Source of the DNA: JBBRYW01 sp038237235 | GTDB taxonomy: Bacteria; Actinomycetota; Thermoleophilia; Gaiellales; Gaiellaceae | Assembly (NCBI GenBank): GCA_038237235.1 | Contig: JBBRYW010000103.1 | Location: forward strand, 1-11,365 | Direction of reading: 5' to 3' | DNA length: 11,365 bases | In this document: positions 1-6,149 of the stretch, piece after piece | Numbering within the stretch: the first letter of the stretch is position 1 | How the letters are laid out: each line of letters starts with the position of its first letter | Notes under the pieces: generated by a model | The model's input: the letters and a program-made list of their open reading frames with translations, nothing else | What the model was told of the DNA's origin: nothing | Databases searched by the model: none | Position numbers and translations under genes: made by a program

Positions 1-355
1 CCTCCGGCGAGAGGTTGAGCGCGACTCCGAGCTCGGTCCGGACGTCACGGATCTTCGCCATGTTGCCCAGGCGATGGCGCACGAAGCCGGGCCGGACGCC
101 GTGACGCAGCGCGCGCAGCACCTTGCGCGGGAGGTGTGCCCGCGGGTCGCGTCCGACGGCGATCAGGTCGAGCTCACCCGGCGCGAGACCCGCGTCCGCG
201 AGGCACCACTTTGCCGCCGCGTAGGGGAAGCCGGCACAGTGCTTGACGCGGTTGAAGCGTTCCTCCTCGGCCGCGGCGACGAGCTGTCCGTCGATCACGA
301 GCGCCGCGGCGGCGTCGCCGTGGTACGCGTTCAGGCCGAGGATGGTCGTGGGCAC
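1..355 (-). CDS. Carbamoyltransferase, NodU/CmcH/TobZ family (N-terminal part only)
   Basis: Only the first 118 codons are present; the gene continues past the left edge. The product begins MPTTILGLNAYHGDAAAAL and continues with a VAAAEEERFNRVKH segment followed by GFP. This is the typical N-terminus of the NodU/CmcH carbamoyltransferases, which move a carbamoyl group from carbamoyl phosphate through carbamoyl-adenylate to a sugar or antibiotic hydroxyl. Conserved points visible are H12 and D14 in the first strand-loop, the E30-E32/R33 cluster, and H39. The GTG at 355 is chosen because it lies 11 bases after the aminotransferase stop and directly precedes the family's conserved ILGL strand. 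No good Shine-Dalgarno is visible, so translation may be coupled to the gene upstream. As fourth gene of the leftward operon it probably carbamoylates the sugar made or transferred by its neighbours. The family is clear; the acceptor is not known. Confidence 0.9.
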   Translation of the reverse strand, partial: MPTTILGLNAYHGDAAAALVIDGQLVAAAEEERFNRVKHCAGFPYAAAKWCLADAGLAPGELDLIAVGRDPRAHLPRKVLRALRHGVRPGFVRHRLGNMAKIRDVRTELGVALNLSPE

Positions 356-366
356 GAGGCGGGATG

Positions 367-1473
367 TTAGTGACGCTCCGCTGCGGCCCGGGCCCCCTCG
401 GCGACGTATCCGACCTCCTCGTCAGTCAACTGAGGATGCAGCGGCAAGCTGACGACGGACGCGGCGAGACGCTCGCTCGAATGCAGCTCGCGCCCGCCGG
501 GCGCGAGCTGTGCGTAGGCCGGCTGCTCGTGGACGGCGAGCGGGTAGTGCACGTCCGTCTCGATCCCGCACTGGGCAAGCGCAGCACGGAAGGCGTCCCG
601 GCGCTCGGTGCGGACGACGTACAGGTGGTAGACGTGCCGCCCGCCTGACGCCTCGACCGGGGGCTCGACGCCCGAGCCGGCGAGGGCGCGGGTGTACCGG
701 GCTGCGATCTCGCGCCTCCGCTCGTTCCACGCCTCGAGGAACGGGAGCTTCGCGCGGAGCAGTGCCGCCTGCAGCGTGTCGAGGCGGCTGTTCCGGCCGC
801 GGAGGACGTGGTGGAAGCGGCCGCCGTCGCCGTAGTTGCGGAGCAGGCGCGCCCGCTCGGCGACCTCCGGGTCATCGGTGGTGACCGCGCCCGCGTCCCC
901 CAGGGCGCCGAGGTTCTTGGTCGGGTAGAAGCTGAAGGCTGCCGCGGCGCCCAGCGAGCCCGCCCGCCGTTCGCCGAGGCGGGCGCCATGCGCCTGTGCG
1001 CAGTCCTCGATGACGGCAATGCCCAGCTCGGTGGCGATCCTCCCGATCTCGGCCATGTCCGAGCACTGGCCGTAGAGGTGAACCGGCACGATCGCCTTCG
1101 TGCGGGGCGAGAGCGCCTCGTGGAGCCGGGCCGGGTCGAGCGTGAACCGCCGCGGATCGGCGTCGGCGAGCACGGCGGTCGCGCCAGTCGCCTCGATTCC
1201 GACCACGGTCGGCACGCAGGTGTTCGCGGCGGTGATCACCTCGTCGCCCGGTCCGATCCCGAGCGCGGCGAGCGCGGTCGTGATCGCGTCGGTGCCGGAT
1301 GCCACCCCGACGGCGTGGCGCACTCCGCAGTACGCTGCGAGCTCGGCCTCGAATCGCTCGAGCTCCTCCCCGAAGACGTAGCGGCCGCTCCCGGCGACGC
1401 GGGCCCAAGCGGCGTCCAGGTCGGCACGGAGGGCGGCCGTCTGGCGGTCGAGCCCAAGGAACGGGACGCGCAC
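367..1473 (-). CDS. DegT/DnrJ/EryC1/StrS family PLP-dependent sugar aminotransferase
   Basis: The 368-residue product is full length for nucleotide-sugar aminotransferases that install an amino group on a keto-sugar nucleotide using PLP and glutamate or glutamine. Visible landmarks are the N-terminal PFLGLDRQ, the cofactor-phosphate loop SGTDA (59-63), ITAANTCVPT near 80-89, PVHLYGQCSDM (130-140), the PLP-pyridine Asp D157 in VIEDCAQAHGA, and the Schiff-base lysine K186 in SFYPTKNLGALGDAG. The C-terminal half carries the usual VHYPLAVHEQPAY segment (308-320). The start is GTG 1473; its G is the last base of the epimerase TAG stop (TAGTG), and AGGG lies about 8 bases upstream. A much longer in-frame reading to 1992 exists, but its extra N-terminus is arginine/alanine-rich shadow sequence of the epimerase. 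The resemblance is to 3-keto-6-deoxyhexose transaminases of the FdtB/QdtB kind, but the exact substrate cannot be fixed. Confidence 0.93.
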   Translation of the reverse strand: MRVPFLGLDRQTAALRADLDAAWARVAGSGRYVFGEELERFEAELAAYCGVRHAVGVASGTDAITTALAALGIGPGDEVITAANTCVPTVVGIEATGATAVLADADPRRFTLDPARLHEALSPRTKAIVPVHLYGQCSDMAEIGRIATELGIAVIEDCAQAHGARLGERRAGSLGAAAAFSFYPTKNLGALGDAGAVTTDDPEVAERARLLRNYGDGGRFHHVLRGRNSRLDTLQAALLRAKLPFLEAWNERRREIAARYTRALAGSGVEPPVEASGGRHVYHLYVVRTERRDAFRAALAQCGIETDVHYPLAVHEQPAYAQLAPGGRELHSSERLAASVVSLPLHPQLTDEEVGYVAEGARAAAERH

Positions 1474-2489
1474 TAGCCAGGCCCCTGGGTCCAGTACTCG
1501 GCACCGCGCTCGCGGTAGAAATCGAGCGTGCGGCGGAGCCCTTCCTCGAGGGGCACGGTCGGGCTCCAGGCGAGCTCGCGCTCGATGCGGCCGTAGTCGG
1601 CATAGAAGTCGCCGATGTCGATCGCCTTCCGGTCGGGCGGGAACGGAACGGTGCGAAGATCCCCCCGCCCGTTCAGCGCGACGAGCAGCTGCGCCAGCTC
1701 GAGCAGGCTCACGTGAGCGCGGTCGCCGAGGTTGTACACCCGCCCGTCGGCCTCGGGCCGGGTCGCCGCGAGCAGGAAGGCGGCGACCGCGTCGTCGACG
1801 TAGTTGAAGTCGCGCCGCTGCGAGCCGTCGCCGAAGATCTCGATCGGCTCGCCGTTCAGGAGCTGCTTGATCCAGTAGCCGAGGAAGGTCTGCCTCGCGT
1901 CGGAGACCCGCATGTGCGGGCCGTAGGTGTTCGTCAGCCTCAGGACTGAGACCCGGAGCCCGTAGGCCTGTCCGTACACGAGGTGGTACCACTCGCCGGC
2001 TGTCTTGTTGATTCCGTTCACGTCGACCGGGACGAGCGGGTGATCCTCGTCGACCGGCAGGCGCTGCGGTCGGCCGTAGATCTGCCGCGTGGAGGCGAAG
2101 ACGATCTTCACCCCGGGGTTGTTGTGCCTACAGGCCTCGAGGATCGACAGCTGGGCGCGGCAGTTGATCTCGAGGTCGGGGTAGGGGTTCCGCATCGAGT
2201 CGAGGTGGCTCGTCTGCCCCGCCAGGTTGAACAGGTAGTCCTTTCCCCGGACGAGCGCTCGCAGGGAATGCTCGTCGCGGACATCCGAGATATTGACCTG
2301 CAGTCGGCCCTCGAGGCCCGCGATGTTCCGCGGGCTGCCGCCGTACTCGGGGATCAGGGAGTCGACGAGCACGACCTCGGCGCCCCCCTCGACGAGCTCG
2401 CGTGCGAGGTGCGAGCCGATGAAGCCGAGACCGCCCGTGACGAGGACGCTCGTGCCGCCGAAGTGGCCGGTGAGGTCAGGCCGGGTCAC
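1473..2489 (-). CDS. NAD-dependent epimerase/dehydratase (extended SDR), sugar-nucleotide modifying
   Basis: The 338-residue product is an extended short-chain dehydrogenase acting on sugar nucleotides. It has the NAD-binding VLVTGGLGFIGSHL at 15-28 (glycines 19, 22 and 25), an acidic residue ending strand 2 (D43), and the LFNLAGQTSH turn near 86-95. The substrate side shows RLTNTYGPHMRV (184-195) and RRDFNYVDD (225-233). At the catalytic YxxxK position it reads NGINK (158-162): the general-base Tyr is replaced by N158 while K162 and the S133/T134 pair are kept. I recall a group of related SDRs with the same VNGINK motif, so this is probably a subfamily trait rather than damage. The GTG start at 2489 overlaps the preceding gene by 4 bases (GTGA) and has GGAGG 7 bases upstream. 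It is co-translated with the glycosyltransferase before it and the aminotransferase after it. Whether it epimerises, dehydrates or decarboxylates is open. Confidence 0.9.
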   Translation of the reverse strand: MTRPDLTGHFGGTSVLVTGGLGFIGSHLARELVEGGAEVVLVDSLIPEYGGSPRNIAGLEGRLQVNISDVRDEHSLRALVRGKDYLFNLAGQTSHLDSMRNPYPDLEINCRAQLSILEACRHNNPGVKIVFASTRQIYGRPQRLPVDEDHPLVPVDVNGINKTAGEWYHLVYGQAYGLRVSVLRLTNTYGPHMRVSDARQTFLGYWIKQLLNGEPIEIFGDGSQRRDFNYVDDAVAAFLLAATRPEADGRVYNLGDRAHVSLLELAQLLVALNGRGDLRTVPFPPDRKAIDIGDFYADYGRIERELAWSPTVPLEEGLRRTLDFYRERGAEYWTQGPG

Positions 2490-3556
2490 GCGGTTGCCTC
2501 CAGGATCGAGACGAGCTCCTTCATCCGTTGACCATACGTGTGCTCGCGGAGCGTGCGCCGCTGCCCTGCGTGGGCGATCTCGCGCCGCTCGTCGTCGGAG
2601 GTTACGTAGTGGTTGACCACGTCGGCCAGCTCGTCCGCGCTCCGGTAGGTGACGATCTCTCGCCCGGGCTCGAACAGATCGGCCAGATTCGCCTTCGCGT
2701 CCGTGACGAGCATCGTGCCGACCCCGGTCGCCTCATACAGGCGCATGTTGTTCGCGTAGCCGCCGGCCTCGCGGATGTGGCGGTTGACCGCGATCCGGCC
2801 GGCGCGCAGGACGTGGTACATGTCGAGGCCCCAGGCCTCGCCGTGGTAGCGCCTGCGAACCGGCGAGTCCGCGGGCCAGCCGCGGGCGCCGTAGCCCCAG
2901 AAGTCGATCGGCGCCCGCCGGGCCGCCTGCTCGAGCACCGAGTTCCCGCTGCGGTGCCTGCGGCGGTTCAGCGCGCCGACGAAAACGGCGCCCTCGATCC
3001 CGGAGGGCGCTTCCTCCTCGTCGAGCAGTGTCAGCACGCGCTCGTCGAAGCCGATCCGGAAGAGCTCGCTGCGCAGACCGAGCCGGCGGAAGCGATCCAC
3101 GTAGTGCGGGAACGAGGTCAGGATCAGGTCGAACAGGCGAAGCTTTCCGGCCGGTGGCGGCGCGCTCGCGATCTGGCCGACGAGCCGGCCGCCGACCTCG
3201 CGTAGAGCACGGAGCGCTCGGCGGCCGAGGTAGTGGAGATCCTGCACGTAGACGAGGTCGGGGGAGAAATCGCGTGCCTGCGCCAGCACGATCTCCTCGT
3301 GCGGGCGCCGGCGGCCGGGCCGGAAGGCGTTCTCCGCCGCCCATGCCTGCTGGAGCGGCGAGCAGTTCGCCACGACCTCGTGCGCCTCGTGGCCGAGCGG
3401 TCGCAGGTGGTACGAGTACGAGTCCGCCGTGCCGAAGAACGTTCCCATCAGGGCTCGCCATTGCTCGGCGTAGGGTCGACTCGCGAGGCCGGGGCTCCGG
3501 CCATAGTGATCCCCAAGGAAGGCCGGGTAGAAGGTGTCGACGATGAGGATCCGCAC
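2486..3556 (-). CDS. CgeB-like glycosyltransferase (GT-B fold, glycosyl transferases group 1)
   Basis: The 356-residue product looks like a two-domain GT-B glycosyltransferase of the CgeB/spore-maturation type (Glyco_trans_1_2 C-terminus). The N-terminal domain opens with the Rossmann strand MRILIVDTFYPAF, and a second strand PDLVYVQDLHYL lies at 99-110. The C-terminal domain holds VFVGALNRRR (191-200), DFWGYGARGWP (218-228), and the nucleotide-sugar region GGYANNMRLYEATGVGTMLV (265-284), followed by LFEPGREIVTYRS (294-306), which is characteristic of the family. No signal peptide or membrane helix is seen, so it should act in the cytoplasm on a lipid-linked glycan. It is the first gene of the leftward operon. 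The GTG start at 3556 has no Shine-Dalgarno and lies only 35 bp from the divergent GT4 gene. It overlaps the epimerase by 4 bases. Donor and acceptor are unknown; it may transfer the sugar made by the next two genes. Confidence 0.85.
   Translation of the reverse strand: MRILIVDTFYPAFLGDHYGRSPGLASRPYAEQWRALMGTFFGTADSYSYHLRPLGHEAHEVVANCSPLQQAWAAENAFRPGRRRPHEEIVLAQARDFSPDLVYVQDLHYLGRRALRALREVGGRLVGQIASAPPPAGKLRLFDLILTSFPHYVDRFRRLGLRSELFRIGFDERVLTLLDEEEAPSGIEGAVFVGALNRRRHRSGNSVLEQAARRAPIDFWGYGARGWPADSPVRRRYHGEAWGLDMYHVLRAGRIAVNRHIREAGGYANNMRLYEATGVGTMLVTDAKANLADLFEPGREIVTYRSADELADVVNHYVTSDDERREIAHAGQRRTLREHTYGQRMKELVSILEATA
2497..2501 (-). promoter_or_regulatory. Shine-Dalgarno GGAGG for the epimerase gene
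   Basis: On the minus strand GGAGG sits 7 bases before the GTG at 2489, inside the last codons of the upstream glycosyltransferase gene. It fixes the GTG (overlapping as GTGA) as the start and indicates translational coupling. Confidence 0.75.
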
Positions 3557-3557
3557 G

Positions 3558-3590
3558 GGCGGGCCGCTGTGATACCAAAGTCGGCCCGCC
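3558..3590. repeat. Perfect 9-bp inverted repeat filling the divergent intergenic gap
   Basis: GGCGGGCCG (3558-3566) and CGGCCCGCC (3582-3590) are exact reverse complements separated by 15 bases that contain TGATACCA. They occupy nearly the whole 35-bp gap (3557-3591) between the two divergent glycosyltransferase genes. No clear -35/-10 pair or Shine-Dalgarno is seen on either strand here. It could be a shared operator, or a hairpin in either mRNA leader; function is inferred only from position. Confidence 0.6.
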
Positions 3591-3591
3591 G

Positions 3592-4788
3592 ATGACGCGT
3601 CTTCTGGTGCTCAACCAGTACTACCGGCCTGGCGTCGAGGCGGACGGAAGGCTCCTCGCGCAGCTCTGCGAGTCACTCGCGGGGGAGTACGAGATTACGG
3701 TCGTGGCCGGCCGAGCCCCGGGCGCGAGGCGGCCTGGGCGCGAGTGGATCGACGGAGTCAGGGTCGTCCGGGTGCCCTCGAGCACGCTCGCCCGCGGCTC
3801 GCTCGCGCCGCGGGCCCTGAACTACGCGACGTATGCGCTTCCCGCGCTCCCCACCGGCATGCTCGGCGGACGGCCGGCCGCTGTCCTCTGCTTCACGAAC
3901 CCGCCGATTCTGCCCGCCCTTGCCCACGTCGTCGCGCGCCGGTTCTCCGCGCCGCTCGTAGTCGTGTGTCAGGACGTGTTCCCGGAGGCAGCGCTTGCTC
4001 TCGGCCAGCTCCGGCCCGGCCGGGCTGTCGACGCTCTCGGCCGCGCCACCCGGCTCGGTCTCCGCCGCGCAGAGCGGGTGGTCGCGATCGGGGAGACGAT
4101 GCGCCGGCGGCTGGTGGAGAAGGGTGTCGCTCCCGAGCGGATCCGGGTGATCGGGAACTGGGTTGACACCGTCGCGATCGAGCCCCGTCCTCAGGAGAAC
4201 GACTGGTCGCGGGCTCACGGGCTGGCCGGCCGCTTCGTCGTCATGCACTCCGGAAACGTCGGCCACGCGCAGGATCTCGACTCGCTCGTGAGGGCGGCGA
4301 CGCTGCTCGAGGATCTCGAGAGACTCGACGTCGTGATCGTCGGCTCGGGGGCCCGGCACGCCGCTCTCGTGCAGCTCGCCCGCTCCGTGGGCGCCCGTAG
4401 AGTTCGCTTCTTGCCCTACCAGCCCGGTTCTTCGCTCTCGGAGTCGCTCTCGTCCGCAGCGGTGCATGTCGTCGGATTAACGGCCGGACTTGCGGGCTAC
4501 GTCGTCCCGAGCAGGATCCTCGGCGTTCTCGCCGCCGGACGGCCCGTGATCGCGGCGGTGGAGCAGGAGGGCGAGACCGCGGCTCTCGTTCGCGAGGCCG
4601 GCTGCGGACTCGTCGTGCCTCCAGGCAGCCCGGGGACGCTCGCGAGAGCGATCCGGGATGCGTACGAGCGGCGGCCCGAGCTGGAGCGAATGGGCCGCCG
4701 GGCGCGTTCCTACGCGGTCGAGAGGGCGGACCGGGGCATCGCGGTCGAGCGGTACCGCGCGCTTCTGAGGGAGGTGGCGTGCTCCTGA
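3592..4788 (+). CDS. GT4 family glycosyltransferase, WcaI/WbuB-like
   Basis: The 398-residue product has the two Rossmann domains of retaining GT-B family 4 enzymes. The N-terminus is LLVLNQYYRPGVEADGRLL (4-22), typical of WcaI/WbuB-like enzymes that add a sugar to a lipid-linked oligosaccharide. FTNPPILPALAHVVA lies at 101-115 and VVCQDVFPEAALALG at 124-138. The interdomain IGNWVD is at 187-192, the C-terminal donor domain starts at HSGNVGHAQDLDSLV (219-233), and VPSRILGVLAAGRPVIA (305-321) matches the conserved donor-site loop. The ATG at 3592 begins directly at the first strand; no Shine-Dalgarno is visible. It opens the rightward operon and overlaps the next gene by 10 bases. The likely role is cytoplasmic extension of the repeat unit; the sugar is not determinable. 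Confidence 0.9.
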   Translation: MTRLLVLNQYYRPGVEADGRLLAQLCESLAGEYEITVVAGRAPGARRPGREWIDGVRVVRVPSSTLARGSLAPRALNYATYALPALPTGMLGGRPAAVLCFTNPPILPALAHVVARRFSAPLVVVCQDVFPEAALALGQLRPGRAVDALGRATRLGLRRAERVVAIGETMRRRLVEKGVAPERIRVIGNWVDTVAIEPRPQENDWSRAHGLAGRFVVMHSGNVGHAQDLDSLVRAATLLEDLERLDVVIVGSGARHAALVQLARSVGARRVRFLPYQPGSSLSESLSSAAVHVVGLTAGLAGYVVPSRILGVLAAGRPVIAAVEQEGETAALVREAGCGLVVPPGSPGTLARAIRDAYERRPELERMGRRARSYAVERADRGIAVERYRALLREVACS

Positions 4789-5906
4789 GGAGTGCGTTCT
4801 GGGCGTCGCTCGGGGCGATCGTCTGGACGCATGCGGGCTACCCGGCCGCGGCGGGCCTCGGCGCGAGGCTTCGCGAGCGAAAGGTTCGAAAGGCAGACGT
4901 GACACCGACCGTCAGCGTGATCGTCGCCGCTTGGAACGAGGACGCCGTGATCGAGCGCCGGCTGCGCAACCTGCTCGAGCTCGACTACCCGGCGGACCTG
5001 GTCGAGATCGTCGTCGCCTCCGACGCCTCGAGCGACGGAACGGACGAGATCGTCGAGCGAATCGCGGAGGAGGAGCCGCGGATCCGACTCGTCCGCTGCC
5101 CCAGAGGCGGAAAGGTGGCCGCTCAGAACTACACAGTGCCGCTGACGAGCGGCGAGATCCTGGCGTTCTCGGATGCGAACGCGACGTGGGGGCCCGACGC
5201 GCTGGCCAAGCTGGCTCGCAACTTCGCCGACGGGGACGTCGCCTACGTCATGGGCCAGCTGCGCCTGGAGGGGGGTGAGGGGGACAACCGAGAGGGCGCG
5301 TACTGGCGGTACGAGGTCTGGCTGCGGGCTCAGGAAACGAAGCTCGGCTCGGTCACCGGCGGCTATGGCTCCATCTACGCCGTGCGCCGTAGCGACTACG
5401 TCGAGGTCGACCCGCGCTTCGGCCACGACCTGGCTCTTCCCTACGTGATGGTTCAGCGCGGCCGCCGTGCCGTGTACGAGCCGGAGGCGCATGCCTTCGA
5501 GAAGCCCTCCCGCGACCAGGAGGACGAGTACCGGCGCAAGGTGCGCATGTTCGAGCACTGCTGGGCGATCACTCTCGAGGGCGAAATGTTGAGGGACCTC
5601 CCGCCGGTGTACCTCGTGGCGATGATCTCGCACCGTGTGCTGCGCTACGGAAGCGGCGTGGCGCACCTAACGCTGCTCGGGACGAGCCTGGCGCTTGTAC
5701 GGCGCGGGGGCGCTTACCGTCTCGCCCTGGCCGGCCAGGCGGCGTTCCTCGCTCTCGCCGCTGCCGGACGCCGCCGCGCGCCCGTCCCGGGCGCGGCGCT
5801 CGCCTACTACTACACGCTGGTCACGTGGGCCACCGTCGTCGCGCTGCGCAACTACCTGCGGGCGGGGGTTCCCGCCGTCTGGAGCAAGGCCGAGGGGACG
5901 AGATGA
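4779..5906 (+). CDS. Membrane-associated GT2 glycosyltransferase
   Basis: The 375-residue product is an inverting GT-A glycosyltransferase of family 2. A hydrophobic N-terminal segment (about 5-28) is followed by the catalytic domain: VSVIVAAWNEDAVI (45-58), VVASDASSDGTDEIV (78-92), GGK (110-112), the metal-site D132 in AFSDAN, TGGYGSIYAVRR (193-204), GHD (215-217), and QEDEYRRKVRM (247-257) in place of the QxxRW motif. Two or three weak C-terminal hydrophobic stretches (about 275-305, 313-330 and 338-358) suggest membrane attachment, as in processive-type GT2 enzymes, though the protein is short for a synthase. The GTG start overlaps the GT4 stop by 10 bases with GAGG 8 bases upstream. Its TGA stop overlaps an ATG (ATGA) that appears to be the former start of the phosphoglycosyl transferase gene. 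Confidence 0.9.
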   Translation: MLLRSAFWASLGAIVWTHAGYPAAAGLGARLRERKVRKADVTPTVSVIVAAWNEDAVIERRLRNLLELDYPADLVEIVVASDASSDGTDEIVERIAEEEPRIRLVRCPRGGKVAAQNYTVPLTSGEILAFSDANATWGPDALAKLARNFADGDVAYVMGQLRLEGGEGDNREGAYWRYEVWLRAQETKLGSVTGGYGSIYAVRRSDYVEVDPRFGHDLALPYVMVQRGRRAVYEPEAHAFEKPSRDQEDEYRRKVRMFEHCWAITLEGEMLRDLPPVYLVAMISHRVLRYGSGVAHLTLLGTSLALVRRGGAYRLALAGQAAFLALAAAGRRRAPVPGAALAYYYTLVTWATVVALRNYLRAGVPAVWSKAEGTR

Positions 5907-5935
5907 TCGCCGGTGCGGTGACCCGGCTCAACCGG
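5892..5935 (+). pseudogene. Stranded original 5' end (RBS, ATG, 11 codons) of the phosphoglycosyl transferase gene
   Basis: GAGGGG (5892-5897) lies 5 bases before ATG 5903, which overlaps the GT2 stop as ATGA, the usual coupling pattern in this locus. The codons read MIAGAVTRLNR. The same AAC CGG (Asn-Arg) pair occurs in frame at 6147-6152, where the present gene reads NRAADLAGASLGLAL. Joining the two at NR gives a natural phosphoglycosyl transferase N-terminus, with a basic stretch before the reentrant helix as in PglC. In the present sequence the frame from 5903 runs into the repeats and stops at 6035-6037 after 44 codons. This points to an insertion of about 217 bp that split the gene from its original start. 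Confidence 0.6.
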
Positions 5936-6009
5936 CCCGCAGGGACCGGACCGGGGACAGTCCCGGGTCCGGTCCCTGAGGGGCATGTTCCGCCGGGGCG
6001 ACGGTCAAC
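5936..6009. repeat. Direct repeat copy 1 with near-perfect palindrome (REP-like)
   Basis: This copy matches 6076-6149 at a fixed offset of 140 bp with about eight differences over 74 bases; 34 bases (5942-5975) are identical. Inside is a palindrome centred on A5959 and spanning 5940-5978, in which 18 of 19 base pairs match (the only mismatch is G5953/G5965). The outer arms are GGGACCGGACC (5942-5952) and GGTCCGGTCCC (5966-5976), and the inner arms are GGGAC/GTCCC. No T-tract follows, so it is not a classic terminator. The pattern resembles REP/BIME-type elements mobilised by REP-associated transposases, but none is encoded here. Confidence 0.85.
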
Positions 6010-6052
6010 TCTCGCGAACGAATTGGCACCCTCTTGACACGCCGGGCCTGTT

Positions 6053-6082
6053 CCGCGGGGGCCGGTCCGAACTGCCCCGCGG
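6053..6082. repeat. Inverted repeat between the two direct repeats
   Basis: CCGCGGGG (6053-6060) and CCCCGCGG (6075-6082) are perfect 8-bp arms around a 14-base loop containing CCGGTCC. It abuts the second direct repeat and may be a decayed third element or part of the same inserted unit. Confidence 0.55.
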
Positions 6083-6149
6083 GGACCGGACCGGGGACAG
6101 TCCCGGGTCCGGTCCTTGAGGGGCACCTTCCGCCGAGGCCACGGTGAAC
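6076..6149. repeat. Direct repeat copy 2 with palindrome, running into the phosphoglycosyl transferase start codon
   Basis: This is the second copy of the 5936-6009 unit. The palindrome is centred on A6099; two outer pairs have become G/T (6081/6117 and 6082/6116), which would still pair as G-U in RNA. The right flank supplies both GAGG (6135-6138) and the GTG (6144-6146) now used to start the phosphoglycosyl transferase gene. Copy 1 has GTC at the equivalent position, so only this copy offers a start. Confidence 0.85.

Noticed and set aside
808..1949. Long plus-strand ORFs opposite the aminotransferase and epimerase genes, and similar long frames opposite 3673-4467 and 4710-5666
   Set aside because: They are antisense shadows typical of high-GC DNA; they lack domains, and the opposite strand holds clear conserved enzymes.
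1474..1992. N-terminal extension giving a 541-codon reading frame for the aminotransferase
   Set aside because: The extra residues are an arginine/alanine-rich shadow of the epimerase; the family N-terminus begins at GTG 1473, which overlaps the epimerase stop.
5903..6037. 44-codon ORF after the GT2 gene
   Set aside because: Only the first 11 codons look like protein; the rest translates the palindromic repeat (GPGTVPGPVP). Treated as a remnant start rather than a small protein.
6034..6039. TTGACA as a -35 element between the repeats
   Set aside because: The region 15-20 bases downstream is all G/C with no plausible -10.
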